DNA of 64,000 nt, taken from contig NZ_JBEJGY010000004.1 in assembly GCF_040253615.1 (NCBI RefSeq), positions 5,208,001-5,272,000 of the forward strand, given 5' to 3'. The DNA is from Streptomyces sp. Edi4. Lineage in GTDB: Bacteria > Actinomycetota > Actinomycetes > Streptomycetales > Streptomycetaceae. Made by a program: the position numbers and the translations under genes. The notes below the pieces were generated by a model. It searched no databases, was not told where the DNA came from, and worked only from the letters and a program-made list of their open reading frames with translations. This document shows positions 33,065 through 41,773 of this stretch, in pieces (the stretch's first letter is position 1; every line of letters begins with the position of its first letter).

Positions 33065-33562
33065 TCAGCCGTTGAACGGCACCGCCGCCAGGATCTTCAC
33101 GGAGGCCTTCTTGCCGTTGGGCAGCTCGTACTCCGCGTCCTCGCCGACCTTCTTGCCGTTCACGCCGGAGCCGAGCGGCGACTGCGGCGAGTACGTCTCG
33201 ATCTCCGTGGAGGCGTACTCACGCGAGGCCATCAGGAACTCCAGCGTGTCGTCCGGGTCGCCGTCGAAGGCGATCGTGACGAGCATGCCGGGGGCCACGA
33301 CGCCGTCCGCCGCCGGAGCCTCGCCCACCTTGGCGTGCTCGAGGAGCTGGGTCAGCTGGCGCACCCGGAGCTCCATCTTGCCCTGCTCCTCCTTGGCCGC
33401 GTGGTACCCGCCGTTCTCCCGGAGGTCACCCTCCTCACGGGCCGCCGCGATCTTTACGGCGATCTCCGTGCGCGCGGGACCAGACAGGTACTCCAGCTCG
33501 GCCTTGAGCTGGTTGTACGCCTCCTGGGTCAGCCAGGTGACGTTGTCGCTGGTCTGGGTCAC
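33065..33562 (-). CDS. greA: Transcription elongation factor GreA
   Basis: GreA rescues backtracked RNA polymerase by stimulating cleavage of the nascent RNA. The coiled-coil N-terminal domain includes IAAAREEGDLRENGGYHAAK with the acidic tip residues D and E. The C-terminal FKBP-like domain has SPQSPLGSGVNGKKVGE. Length is 165 aa. The GTG at 33562 follows GAGGAGC. The promoter upstream has an 11-base direct repeat (TACAAAGCAC twice, 33588-33609). It stands apart from mca and DUF4307. Confidence 0.95.
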   Translation of the reverse strand: MTQTSDNVTWLTQEAYNQLKAELEYLSGPARTEIAVKIAAAREEGDLRENGGYHAAKEEQGKMELRVRQLTQLLEHAKVGEAPAADGVVAPGMLVTIAFDGDPDDTLEFLMASREYASTEIETYSPQSPLGSGVNGKKVGEDAEYELPNGKKASVKILAAVPFNG

Positions 33563-33774
33563 AGGTGCTCCTCGTCGGTACTGGATATACAAAGCACATA
33601 CAAAGCACGCCCTACCCTCAAGCATGTTCCTTGACGGGTGGGCGAAACCACGAGCCTAACAATTCAGGCGCCGTAGGGGGAGGACATACACCGCTGGGAT
33701 TGCATCAGCGCAGGTCAGGCCGGGTTGAGCCGGTTGAGCCGGTTGGGCCGGGCGAGCGGGCCGGGCGCCGGCGC

Positions 33775-34176
33775 TCAGTCGGACTGGCAGCTGACCAAGG
33801 AGGCGGCCGTCGCCCGCGAGGTCGTGGTGATCGTGAGGACCTTGTCGACCTGGGTGACCGGCTCGTCGAACCGGAAGTCCGCCCGGCCCACGTCGTCACC
33901 GCTGGTCTGCTGGGCGCGCAGGGTGCAGGTGCCCTTGGCCTTCTTGTCCTTGGTCACTTCGAGGTGCACCTCGACCCTGGTGTCCGAGACGACCTTGAAC
34001 TTGATCACCTGCGCGGAGAGCGACTGCCCGCCCACGTAATCGAAGCCGATCCAGGCGACCACGCCGAGCAGCGCGGCGCCGAGCACCGCACCGACGATCT
34101 TCAGCTTGCGGTCCGCGCGCTGGTCCGCCGAGCGCCCGTAGCGCCCCTCGGGAAGCTGCTCGCGCACAGCGCCCAT
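33775..34176 (-). CDS. DUF4307 membrane protein
   Basis: A 133-aa protein of the actinobacterial DUF4307 family. It has a basic N terminus (PEGRYGRSADQRADRK), one membrane helix (IVGAVLGAALLGVVAWIGF) and an outside beta domain with two Cys residues (GTCTLRAQQ and SLVSCQSD) that may form a disulfide. It is divergent from mca, as in other streptomycetes. Function unknown. Confidence 0.88.
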   Translation of the reverse strand: MGAVREQLPEGRYGRSADQRADRKLKIVGAVLGAALLGVVAWIGFDYVGGQSLSAQVIKFKVVSDTRVEVHLEVTKDKKAKGTCTLRAQQTSGDDVGRADFRFDEPVTQVDKVLTITTTSRATAASLVSCQSD

Positions 34177-34302
34177 GATCGTCCTCCTGCTGGTGGGGGT
34201 CCAGGAATTTTCCGTCCCCCGATTCGGTCACTATAGAAGCCGCCCATTGCGTCGATCACAGAGGGCGCCCCATTCACTTACTGAGTCACCGAGGATCGAG
34301 TC

Positions 34303-35184
34303 TTGACTGAGCAGCTGCGACTGATGGCCGTGCACGCCCACCCCGACGACGAGTCGAGCAAGGGCGCGGCCACCATGGCGAAGTATGTGTCCGAGGGGGT
34401 GGACGTGCTGGTCGTGACCTGCACGGGAGGCGAGCGCGGCTCCATCCTCAACCCGAAGCTCCAGGGCGACAAGTACATCGAGGAGCACATCCACGAGGTC
34501 CGCAAGAGGGAGATGGACGAGGCGCGCGAGATCCTTGGCGTCCGTCAGGAATGGCTCGGTTTCGTGGACTCGGGTCTCCCCGAGGGCGACCCGCTGCCGC
34601 CGCTGCCCGAGGGCTGCTTCGCCCTGGAGGACGTGGACGAGGCGGCCGGGCGCCTGGTGCGTTCCATCCGTCACTTCCGTCCGCAGGTCATCACGACCTA
34701 CGACGAGAACGGCGGCTACCCGCACCCCGACCACATCATGACCCACAAGATCTCGATGGTCGCCTTCGACGGCGCGGGGGACGCGGAGAAGTTCCCCGAG
34801 GCCGAGTTCGGGCCGGTGTTTCAGCCGCGGAAGCTGTACTACAACCAGGGCTTCAACAAGCCGCGCACCGTCGCGCTGCACGAGGCGCTGATCGCCCGCG
34901 GCATGGACTCCCCCTACGGTGAGTGGCTGGAGCGGTGGAAGGAGTTCGGCCGCGCCGAACGTACGCTGACCACGCATGTTCCCTGCGCGGAGTTCTTCGA
35001 GATCCGGGACAAGGCGCTGATCGCGCACGCCACGCAGATCGACCCCGACGGCGGCTGGTTCCGCGTTCCGCTCGACCTTCAGAAGGACGTCTGGCCGACC
35101 GAGGAGTACGAGCTGGCGAAGTCGCTCGTGGACACTTCCCTCCCCGAGGACGACCTCTTCGCGGGCGTACGCGACAATGCCTGA
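34303..35184 (+). CDS. mca: Mycothiol S-conjugate amidase
   Basis: Mca cleaves mycothiol conjugates of toxins and antibiotics, releasing a mercapturic acid for export. It is a zinc deacetylase: HPDDE at 13-17 gives His13 and Asp16 ligands and Asp15 as base, and YPHPDHIMTH gives the third ligand. Length is 293 aa. The catalytic pattern is the same as in MshB, but the middle segment GNPAAFG is absent and RKLYYNQGFNKP fits Mca. It is divergent from DUF4307 and followed by a small membrane protein. Presence of mycothiol supports an actinobacterial host. Confidence 0.94.
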   Translation: MTEQLRLMAVHAHPDDESSKGAATMAKYVSEGVDVLVVTCTGGERGSILNPKLQGDKYIEEHIHEVRKREMDEAREILGVRQEWLGFVDSGLPEGDPLPPLPEGCFALEDVDEAAGRLVRSIRHFRPQVITTYDENGGYPHPDHIMTHKISMVAFDGAGDAEKFPEAEFGPVFQPRKLYYNQGFNKPRTVALHEALIARGMDSPYGEWLERWKEFGRAERTLTTHVPCAEFFEIRDKALIAHATQIDPDGGWFRVPLDLQKDVWPTEEYELAKSLVDTSLPEDDLFAGVRDNA

Positions 35185-35185
35185 T

Positions 35186-35437
35186 ATGAGCGCAAGCCTC
35201 GCAATGACGCACTTGGTCCCGCTGGCCGACGAAATCAACAACGACAAGGTGACGCCCGGTGTCCTCGGGTTCATCGTCTTCGCGGCACTCGCCCTCGGCG
35301 TGTGGCTCCTGATGAAGTCGATGAACCGGCACATGGGCAAGGTCGACTTCGAGGAGTCCCCGGAGCCGGACGCCGCGGCGTCGGCGTCTGCCCCTGCGGC
35401 CAAGGACACGGCCAAGAGCGCGGCCAAGAGCGCCTAG
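35186..35437 (+). CDS. Small membrane protein downstream of mca
   Basis: An 83-aa protein with one helix (TPGVLGFIVFAALALGVWLL) followed by MKSMNRHMGKVDFEE and an Ala/Lys-rich tail (AAKDTAKSAAKSA). The start at 35186 gives the conserved N terminus MSASLA; ATG 35177 overlaps mca and is the alternative. It is probably co-transcribed with mca. Function unknown. Confidence 0.8.
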   Translation: MSASLAMTHLVPLADEINNDKVTPGVLGFIVFAALALGVWLLMKSMNRHMGKVDFEESPEPDAAASASAPAAKDTAKSAAKSA

Positions 35438-35550
35438 CCGGCAGGCCGCGCCGCCCGGGTCGTCGGCGCCCCGGTCCGCCCCATCCGTACGGCCAAGGCG
35501 CTCCGGGTCGGCCGCGCCGCCCGGGCCGGCGAGGGCCACGCTGTGACGAC

Positions 35551-35582
35551 GAAGCCCGGCCGCTCACATGCGGCGGGGCTTC
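35551..35582. terminator. Terminator after the mca operon
   Basis: GAAGCCCGGCCGC pairs with GCGGCGGGGCTTC (12 of 13) around tcacat. The gap 35438-35720 holds no gene. This terminator and its upstream flank resemble the greA terminator region closely. Confidence 0.75.
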
Positions 35583-35720
35583 GACGCCTGGGCCGCCGCG
35601 CCGCCCGGGTCGCCCCGCGCCACGTCGGTCAGGGCCCGGGGGTGGGTTCGTCCGGTCCCGGGCCCATTTCGGCGGCCCGAGGCGCGGCGAGGCGCGAGGC
35701 CGGCCGCCCGGGCCCTGGAG

Positions 35721-38700
35721 CTACGGGGTCGGCGGGCCGCTCGCGGGCGATGCGGCGTCCGCCGAAGCCGGTACGCCCATGACCTCCCGGGCGTGCCGGT
35801 CCGGGACCATGCCGAGCTGCCAGGCCTGCCAGCCCGCCTCCAGGGAGACACCGCGCTCCAGCATGAGCGCGAAGGCCTCCACACAGTCCTCCAGCTTGCT
35901 GTCGCGGGCGTCGTGCCCGGCGCGCAACAGCTCGGCCAGCTCCTCCTGCGCGACCGCCGTGCCCACCTCCACGCCGCCCGCGCCCGCGTACGGCAGCAGC
36001 GTGCAGCGCAGGAAGCGGGCCCAGTCGCCGCCGCGCCGGTCGTCGTAGGAGGCGAAGAGGGCGGTCGCCTCGTCGCACAGGGCGAGCGCCGGGCCAGGCC
36101 GGTTGTTGCCCGCGTCGATCAACGCCAGCTCAAGGCAGGTCCAGGCCTCGCCGTGTGCCACCCCGATGCGGTGGAAGTCGGTGCGCGCGTCGACCAGGAG
36201 CTGCCGGGCGAAGCCGGAATTGCGCAGATTGCCGGTCTGGGCGGCCCGCTGGTCGCGGGTGACCCGGCCCGAGTGGTGGCGGGCGCACGCCAGCCCGTAC
36301 ACGTCCCGCATGCGCGAGAACATCGTGCGGGCCCGCTCCAGGTCGCGTACCGCCTCATCGCGGTCGCCGCGCTCCTCCAGGGCCTGGCCCAGGTAGTACA
36401 GCGTCCACGCCTCGCCGCGCGCGTCCTCCTGCTCGCGGTGGCGCGCAAGCGCCTGGCGCAGCCCGTCGATCGCGGGCCCCGCGTCGCCCTCGACGAGCCG
36501 GGCCCGGGCCAGCTGGGTCAGCGCCCAGGCCTCGCCGCGCCCGTCGCGGGTGTGCCCGTACAGATCGAGCGCGGCACGCAACTCGGCCTCGGCGCGCGGC
36601 ACTTCACCGGCCCGCAGATGGAGCTGGCCGAGCTGGAAGTGGGTCCAGGCCTCGCCGTGCAAGGACTCGTTCTCGCGGTGCAGGGCCAGTGCGGTGGCGA
36701 GCAGGGTCCGCGCGGTGGACAGGTTCGCGCGGTCGCGCTCGACCGCCGCGAGCGCGTGCAGCGACCAGGCGCGGTCGCCGGACAGCTCCTCGCCGCCCTG
36801 GAGGCCGATCGCCTCACGCAGCCGGGCCGCCGCCTCGGCCAGATTGCCCTGGTGGTGCAGGGTGATGCCCAGCGAACACAGGGCCAGCGCCTGGCCCGCG
36901 TCGTGCTGGGCCTCGCGGTAGAGGTCGACCACCGAGGACAGCGTCGTACGCGCGGTGTCCAGCTCGCCGAGCTGACGGGCCGCGATACCGGTGCGCCACT
37001 GCACCGATCGCACCAGGAGCCCCTGGCCGACGGCCTGCGTCAGCTCGCTGATCTCGCCCAGGCGGTAGAGGTCGCCGCGCAGCAGGCAGTAGTCGCACAG
37101 CGCGCCGAGCAGGCTGAGCACGGCCTCCTGGTCGACGCCCTCGGCCTGGCGCAGGGCCGCCGTGATGAAGCTCGACTCGTCGTCGAGCCAGCGCAGCGCC
37201 GCGTCGAGCGAGGGGAAGCCGTGGCCGCCGAACTGGCCGGCCCTGGTCGACATCTTGCCGTCGACCATCCGCCCCACCGCGTCGGCGAGCTCCGCGTAGT
37301 TGCGGATCAGGCGTTCCTGGGCCGCCACCCGCTCGCCGGGGTCCTCCTCGTCGGCCAGACGCGCCAGGGCGAAGGAGCGTACGACGTCGTGCAGGCGGTA
37401 ACGGCTGCCCCGCACATGGTCGATGAGGCCGGCCGTCGCGAGCGCGGTGAGCTGGCGCTGCGCCTCCTGTTCGTCGGCGGCGAGCAGGGCCGCCGCGGCG
37501 GCCGCGCCCAGCGAGGCCCGGCCCGCGAGCGCGAGGCGGCGCAGCAGGCGGCGGGCCGGCTCGGACTGGTCGGTGTAGCGCAGCCACAGGGCCCGCTCGG
37601 TGGGCGCGACCGGACCGTACGCCGACAGGTCCGAGGCGAGCGCGCGCGGCGAACGCGGCCCCAGCGAGGACCCGGCGACGCGCAGCGCCAACGGCAGCCC
37701 GCCGCACAACTGCCTTACCAGCTCGGCCGATTCGGCGTCGTAGGGGCCGCTGTCCTTCTCTTCGGCGGCCTCGCGCAGCAGCTCCTCCGCGCCCGCCGCG
37801 TCCAGTGGTTCCACCGGCAGCTGGTGCACCCACGCCGGGAAGTCGGCGGGCAGCTCCAGCGGCTTGGACGAGGTGACAAGGACCAGGCCCTCGGAGCGCT
37901 GCGGCACCAGGGTGCACACCTGCTCGGGGTCGTCGGTGTCGTCCAGGACGACGGTGACCGCGAGGCCCGTCAGATGCTGGTGGTAGAGCTCGGCCAGGCG
38001 GCGCACCTGCTGCTCGGGCGACGACCTTCCCCACGCTTTCGACTCCGCCCGGTCAGGGGTGGCCCCATTGCGGAAGAGCAGCTGTTCGCGGGGGGCGCCG
38101 AGCCGGTTGAGCAGATGGAGCAGCGCGTCCCTGGTGGGCAGGGGGTTCTCGCCCGCAGGGCCGCCGCCGCGCATGTCGACCAGGCACGCGCCCCGGAACT
38201 GGTCGCGCAGGGCGTGCGCCGCTCGGAGCGCCAGGGTGCTGCGGCCCGAGCCGGGCGCGCCGTGCAGGACCACGACGACGGGGCGGGTCTCGGTGGAGGC
38301 GCGGGCCGCCTGCACCCACTGGCCGATCCGGGCCAGCTCCGTCCGCCGGCCCGCGAACGGGCCCTGCGGATCGGGCAGATGGCCGAACGACTGCTCAAGG
38401 ACCGACCTGCGTCGCGCGGCCGCGCTCTTGTCGGTGCCGCGCAGCTGCGTCGGCACCTTCTTCTTCTGCTGCGGCTGGGGGCTCACCACCCGCTGCTGGT
38501 CGAGGAAGGGCCGGATGCCGCGCACCTCGAGGGCGGTCAGCCACTGCAACCGCAGCTGTTCGAGGCCGCCCGGCTGGCTGAGCGCCCCGGCCCTGTGGTG
38601 GGCGGCCGGCACGTGCGAGAGCGTCACCTTGGCGACCGTCGCGGCGGCGCCGGCCACCAGGACGGCCGCCCCCGCCCCCACCGCGCCGCCCGCGCCGAAC

Positions 38701-38999
38701 CCGAGCGCCCCGTCGACCACGATCGCGGCGGCCGCGCCAACTCCCGTCGCCAGCAACGCCGTTGGGCCGCCGTCGCGTCCGAAGCGCTCTTTGAAGGAGA
38801 GCTGTCCGGCCGCCGCCTCGTCCAGGGCGTGGGTGTACGCCGCGTACTCCTCGGCCGCGCTCTGCGCCAGCGCGTCGAGTGCGCCCCGGCCCCGGGAGAG
38901 CAGCGCGTTGCCGTCGGACCGCCCGCCGGAGCGCCGTACCTCTTCCTCCACGGCGCGTACCAACAGCCGTTCGGCCTCGGCCCGATGGCTGTCCCGCAT
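35721..38999 (-). CDS. STAND NTPase with TPR repeats
   Basis: A 1092-aa signal-type ATPase. Residues 80-125 hold two hydrophobic segments (ALLATGVGAAAAIVVDGALGF and a second). The NB-ARC-like core begins near FAGRRTELARIG, with Walker A GAPGSGRST and an LVTSSKPLELP segment. The hhGRExE-type start and GLPLALRVAG mark the STAND group. The winged-helix part follows, then about ten TPR-like repeats (for example GEAWTHFQLGQLHLRAGEV). It resembles the non-DNA-binding part of AfsR/SARP proteins, but no SARP domain is present. Its ligand and output are unknown; regulation or defence are both possible. Confidence 0.85.
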   Translation of the reverse strand: MRDSHRAEAERLLVRAVEEEVRRSGGRSDGNALLSRGRGALDALAQSAAEEYAAYTHALDEAAAGQLSFKERFGRDGGPTALLATGVGAAAAIVVDGALGFGAGGAVGAGAAVLVAGAAATVAKVTLSHVPAAHHRAGALSQPGGLEQLRLQWLTALEVRGIRPFLDQQRVVSPQPQQKKKVPTQLRGTDKSAAARRRSVLEQSFGHLPDPQGPFAGRRTELARIGQWVQAARASTETRPVVVVLHGAPGSGRSTLALRAAHALRDQFRGACLVDMRGGGPAGENPLPTRDALLHLLNRLGAPREQLLFRNGATPDRAESKAWGRSSPEQQVRRLAELYHQHLTGLAVTVVLDDTDDPEQVCTLVPQRSEGLVLVTSSKPLELPADFPAWVHQLPVEPLDAAGAEELLREAAEEKDSGPYDAESAELVRQLCGGLPLALRVAGSSLGPRSPRALASDLSAYGPVAPTERALWLRYTDQSEPARRLLRRLALAGRASLGAAAAAALLAADEQEAQRQLTALATAGLIDHVRGSRYRLHDVVRSFALARLADEEDPGERVAAQERLIRNYAELADAVGRMVDGKMSTRAGQFGGHGFPSLDAALRWLDDESSFITAALRQAEGVDQEAVLSLLGALCDYCLLRGDLYRLGEISELTQAVGQGLLVRSVQWRTGIAARQLGELDTARTTLSSVVDLYREAQHDAGQALALCSLGITLHHQGNLAEAAARLREAIGLQGGEELSGDRAWSLHALAAVERDRANLSTARTLLATALALHRENESLHGEAWTHFQLGQLHLRAGEVPRAEAELRAALDLYGHTRDGRGEAWALTQLARARLVEGDAGPAIDGLRQALARHREQEDARGEAWTLYYLGQALEERGDRDEAVRDLERARTMFSRMRDVYGLACARHHSGRVTRDQRAAQTGNLRNSGFARQLLVDARTDFHRIGVAHGEAWTCLELALIDAGNNRPGPALALCDEATALFASYDDRRGGDWARFLRCTLLPYAGAGGVEVGTAVAQEELAELLRAGHDARDSKLEDCVEAFALMLERGVSLEAGWQAWQLGMVPDRHAREVMGVPASADAASPASGPPTP

Positions 39000-39124
39000 G
39001 TGCGTCCCCCTTAGAGAGCCGGTCCCGCCTGCGCCTCCCAGTGTCGTGGGTGACGGGCGTCGGCGCGAGCGAGTCGCGGGATCATCTCCCGTGCGGGGAC
39101 GGGCCCGTGGGCGCGCCGGGCGGC

Positions 39125-39598
39125 TCAGGCGCCGTCGGCCTTCGCCGCCATGAGCTCGTCGAGCTTGTCGAGGACCAGCGCCGCGTGCCGCGCGGGGTCC
39201 GGCACGGGGTGCAGCAGCGCCCGCACCTCACCCGCGCGGTCGAGGATCACCGCCGCCCGGGCGAACAGCGTCCGCCCGTGCGCCGTCACCTCGGGAACGC
39301 CGAGCTCCCGGCCGAGCGTCAGGCCGCTGTCGCCCACCAGCGGGTACCCCAGGTCGCGGGCGCGGGCGAACTTGGCCAGGTGTCCCGGCGCGTGCGCGCT
39401 GACGCCGAGAACACGGACGCCGGCCCGGGCGAACCGGGCGGCATCGTCCCGCACGGAGCACAACCCCGTGGTGCAGCCGCCCAGTTCGGGCAGAACCTCC
39501 CCGATGCCGGGCTCGGTGATGAAGAACAGCGCGGTCCAGGGATGTTCGGCGGACGGGATGCCGACCGGACCTTCGGTGCTCTCGACGGTGACGTGCAT
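39125..39598 (-). CDS. Peroxiredoxin-like redoxin
   Basis: A 157-aa protein of the AhpC/TSA-redoxin type. The segment GGCTTGLCSVRDDAARFARA holds two Cys residues separated by four, with the first aligned to the peroxidatic or thioredoxin-like position, followed by GVRVLGVSAHAP. It should reduce peroxides or act as a thiol oxidoreductase. The ATG at 39598 has GAGGAA six bases upstream. The flanks to 39891 hold no further gene. Confidence 0.8.
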   Translation of the reverse strand: MHVTVESTEGPVGIPSAEHPWTALFFITEPGIGEVLPELGGCTTGLCSVRDDAARFARAGVRVLGVSAHAPGHLAKFARARDLGYPLVGDSGLTLGRELGVPEVTAHGRTLFARAAVILDRAGEVRALLHPVPDPARHAALVLDKLDELMAAKADGA

Positions 39599-39891
39599 GG
39601 TGGTTCCTCGCGGGGTGGGGGTGGGTGCGGGCGCCAAGGGGGCGGATGCCGTGGAATCCCGGTGCCGCCCGCCGGCTCACACGGCCCGCGAGGTCGCGCC
39701 TTGTCTCCGACGCCCGCTCACCGTAGCGGTCGGCTTCGCCGCCATCGCCTGACGGGGGTGGTGTTCGCGCGGGCGGTGAGGGGACGGCCGACCGGCCGTC
39801 GTGTCCGCCGATACCCCGGTGCTTCGCCCGGAGAGCGGGATGGGCCCTGAGCGCGCAAGCCCCGTCGGCCAGCCCCAGTAGGCGGCGGCGC

Positions 39892-40299
39892 TCACACCTC
39901 TCTGATGATCACGCGGCTCCCGCAGAGCTTCGACCAGTCGTCGCGGTCGGAGGTCAGAACGATCACGGGGCTCGGGACGCGGAGCGCGAGCGCGGCGACG
40001 AGGGCGTCGATGGCGTACTTGTGCCCGTGCAGCCCGCCTGCGTCCTGAAGCAGCTCCACCGCGGTCAAGGAGTCCTCCTGGGTGACCGTTTCCACCCGCA
40101 GCCGGGAGAGCACCCACTTCAAACGCGCCAGATCGGTCTTCCCGTGGACGGCTTCCACAATGGTCAGCACGGACACGAGGACGGGAACCCCCGCCTGCCG
40201 GGATGCCTCGATGCGAGCCGCCATACCGCGGTCGTTGCGCAGCAGCAGGGAGAGCGCTTCGGAGTCGAGCACCAGCGAGCGGGTCGGCCGCTCCTTCAC
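39892..40299 (-). CDS. PIN-domain toxin (VapC-like)
   Basis: A 135-aa PIN nuclease, probably cutting RNA. The acidic residues are Asp in LVLDSEALS (Asp12), Glu in TIVEAVHG, Asp in AIDALVAAL and Asp in LTSDRDDW. This is the normal four-acid set. Its ATG overlaps the antitoxin stop in ATGA. The pair is a type II toxin-antitoxin system that may stabilise the accessory island. Confidence 0.92.
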   Translation of the reverse strand: MKERPTRSLVLDSEALSLLLRNDRGMAARIEASRQAGVPVLVSVLTIVEAVHGKTDLARLKWVLSRLRVETVTQEDSLTAVELLQDAGGLHGHKYAIDALVAALALRVPSPVIVLTSDRDDWSKLCGSRVIIREV

Positions 40300-40568
40300 G
40301 CGGCGCCCCGTTCGACATCCCCGGCCTTCTCGTCTCCGAATAGCTCGCGACGAGCGGCTTCGATCTCCTGCTCCGTGAGCGCTCCGTGCTCTTCCTCGTG
40401 GGCCGCGACGATCTCGGCGAGCCCATCCATGGCGAGCTGATGCCTCACGGCCTCGGTGATGTAGCCGGACAGGCCTCGGCGCCCGGTTCTTGAGCGGAGC
40501 TCACTGACCAGCTCGGCGGGCATGGATACGGAGATGTTTTCGGTGGTCCCGGCTCGGGTCGGCTTCAC
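40296..40568 (-). CDS. Antitoxin of the PIN toxin
   Basis: A 90-aa protein. The N-terminal part (ENISVSMPAELVSELRSRTG) looks like a ribbon-helix-helix DNA-binding domain. The acidic C-terminal helix (EEEHGALTEQEIEAARRELF) should cover the toxin. It precedes the toxin with a four-base overlap. An inverted repeat in its promoter is the likely autoregulatory operator. Confidence 0.9.
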   Translation of the reverse strand: MKPTRAGTTENISVSMPAELVSELRSRTGRRGLSGYITEAVRHQLAMDGLAEIVAAHEEEHGALTEQEIEAARRELFGDEKAGDVERGAA

Positions 40569-40576
40569 ACCGGAAG

Positions 40577-40597
40577 TGTAAGACGATGTCTATTACA
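40577..40597. promoter_or_regulatory. Operator-like nested inverted repeat of the toxin-antitoxin genes
   Basis: TGTAA (40577-40581) pairs with TTACA (40593-40597), and AGAC pairs with GTCT inside. It lies just upstream of the antitoxin start, overlapping the promoter, as expected for VapB-type autoregulation. Confidence 0.65.
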
Positions 40598-40865
40598 AGA
40601 GAAGGATCTCGGCACCCGCGTCTGCGGCGGCCAGCAGCCCGGCATCCACGAGGTCCGAGACAGATACCCGCCGTCCCTCGACCGGCCAGGAGGTTCGCCC
40701 CGGTGGCGCTTGCGCACCGTTGCCCAGCTTGCCCGGCCGTAGGTGTTGTTTTCGGCGCGATCCCCCTTGGCACCGGTCTGATCACCGCGGAGGCGCATGC
40801 AGCACCGCAGGATGCTCGGCGATTCATATATTAAGCACATACGGTGAGTGACCAGCATGGAATAG

Positions 40866-41193
40866 TTGCCAAGATCGGTGTCGCCAGGGAAGACGACCGT
40901 CTTGATTCGGGCGTTGAGTGACCTGGCTCTGCGAGGGAAACGGGTCTTGCTGGTATCCGCAACCAATGTAGCGGTGGACAACGCGCTGGAGGCCGTTGCT
41001 CAAGGAGCGGGATTCGCTGGCACCAGGCCTGATGGCCGAGCCGGCTCTCCCGCGCTCCGTCAGGTGGCCGAGGACCGTGGGTTTCGTTGCCTTTACTGGT
41101 GCGGGCGAAGGTGGCGCAGGCCGAGCGGGCGGTGGAAGAGGTCGCCGAGCAGCTCGCCGCTCTGGCGACCGAGCGATCTGGGAGGCATTAGAA
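40866..41193 (+). pseudogene. Frameshifted fragment of a P-loop helicase
   Basis: In one frame, PGKTTVLIRALSDLALRGKR and VLLVSATNVAVDNALEAVAQ match motifs I and Ia of superfamily-1 DNA/RNA helicases, with Walker A already damaged. Homology then moves to a second frame (KERDSLAPGLM), back to the first (AGSPALRQVAED), and to the third (PWVSLPLLVRAKVAQAERAV then EEVAEQLAALATERSGRH, stop). At least three frameshifts and a stop show decay. The rest of the protein is absent. Upstream, 40600-40865 holds no recognisable gene. Confidence 0.8.
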
Positions 41194-41773
41194 GGCCCCG
41201 TCCAGTACACCGCCATCCATGACGATGACACCTGCACCCCGGCGCCCTCGATGCGGGAGCACCTTTTACATGTGCTTGGTGTACCAGGGGGACCAGAGCC
41301 AAATACGGTGGCGGGCCTGGTTAAGGGGACGGCCCTCGGCAGCCTCAGCGCCTTGTCTCATGCGCCGGGCGTTCAGGGGCGACGAGAGATCATGGTCCCG
41401 TTCCGGGTCCGCCGATTCGCCCGCGATATTCTTGACCACGAGAACGATGAACTCTTGCTCCACCCGCTCGTCTGCCCCGACCATGGACGCGAGGCCGAGC
41501 TGCGCAAATGGACTATCTCGTCCAAGCAGCGCCCTGCACGATCCCCGCACGCGACCAACGCATGCATGCTGATCACGGCCGCCAGATACACGATCGGAGT
41601 CGTGCTTTCCGCCGCCAGTGGCATGATCTGGGCTGTGCTTTCGTATGGACATCTGCCGCAGGCACCTTTTGGTAGGCCGTGCTCGCACATCGTATGTCCT
41701 GGCCCCTGTGCATGACGAAGGTGAGCTCCCAGAGGGGTCATAGTTCGGCGGCTTGACGCTGAAGGCTCTGTCT
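41194..41773. other. Gene-poor stretch in the accessory island
   Basis: Open frames exist on both strands but none shows clear third-position bias, binding site or family motif. A minus-strand piece starting MCEHGLPKGACGRCPY (near 41690) and a plus-strand piece RRFARDILDHENDELLLHPL look protein-like but break or overlap. They may be more decayed genes. Confidence 0.4.

Noticed and set aside
32883..33659. Plus-strand frame opposite greA
   Set aside because: GreA motifs are complete on the minus strand and the terminator fits that strand.
35568..39014. An 1148-codon plus-strand frame opposite the STAND gene
   Set aside because: Composition typical of antisense frames, while the minus strand has Walker and TPR motifs.
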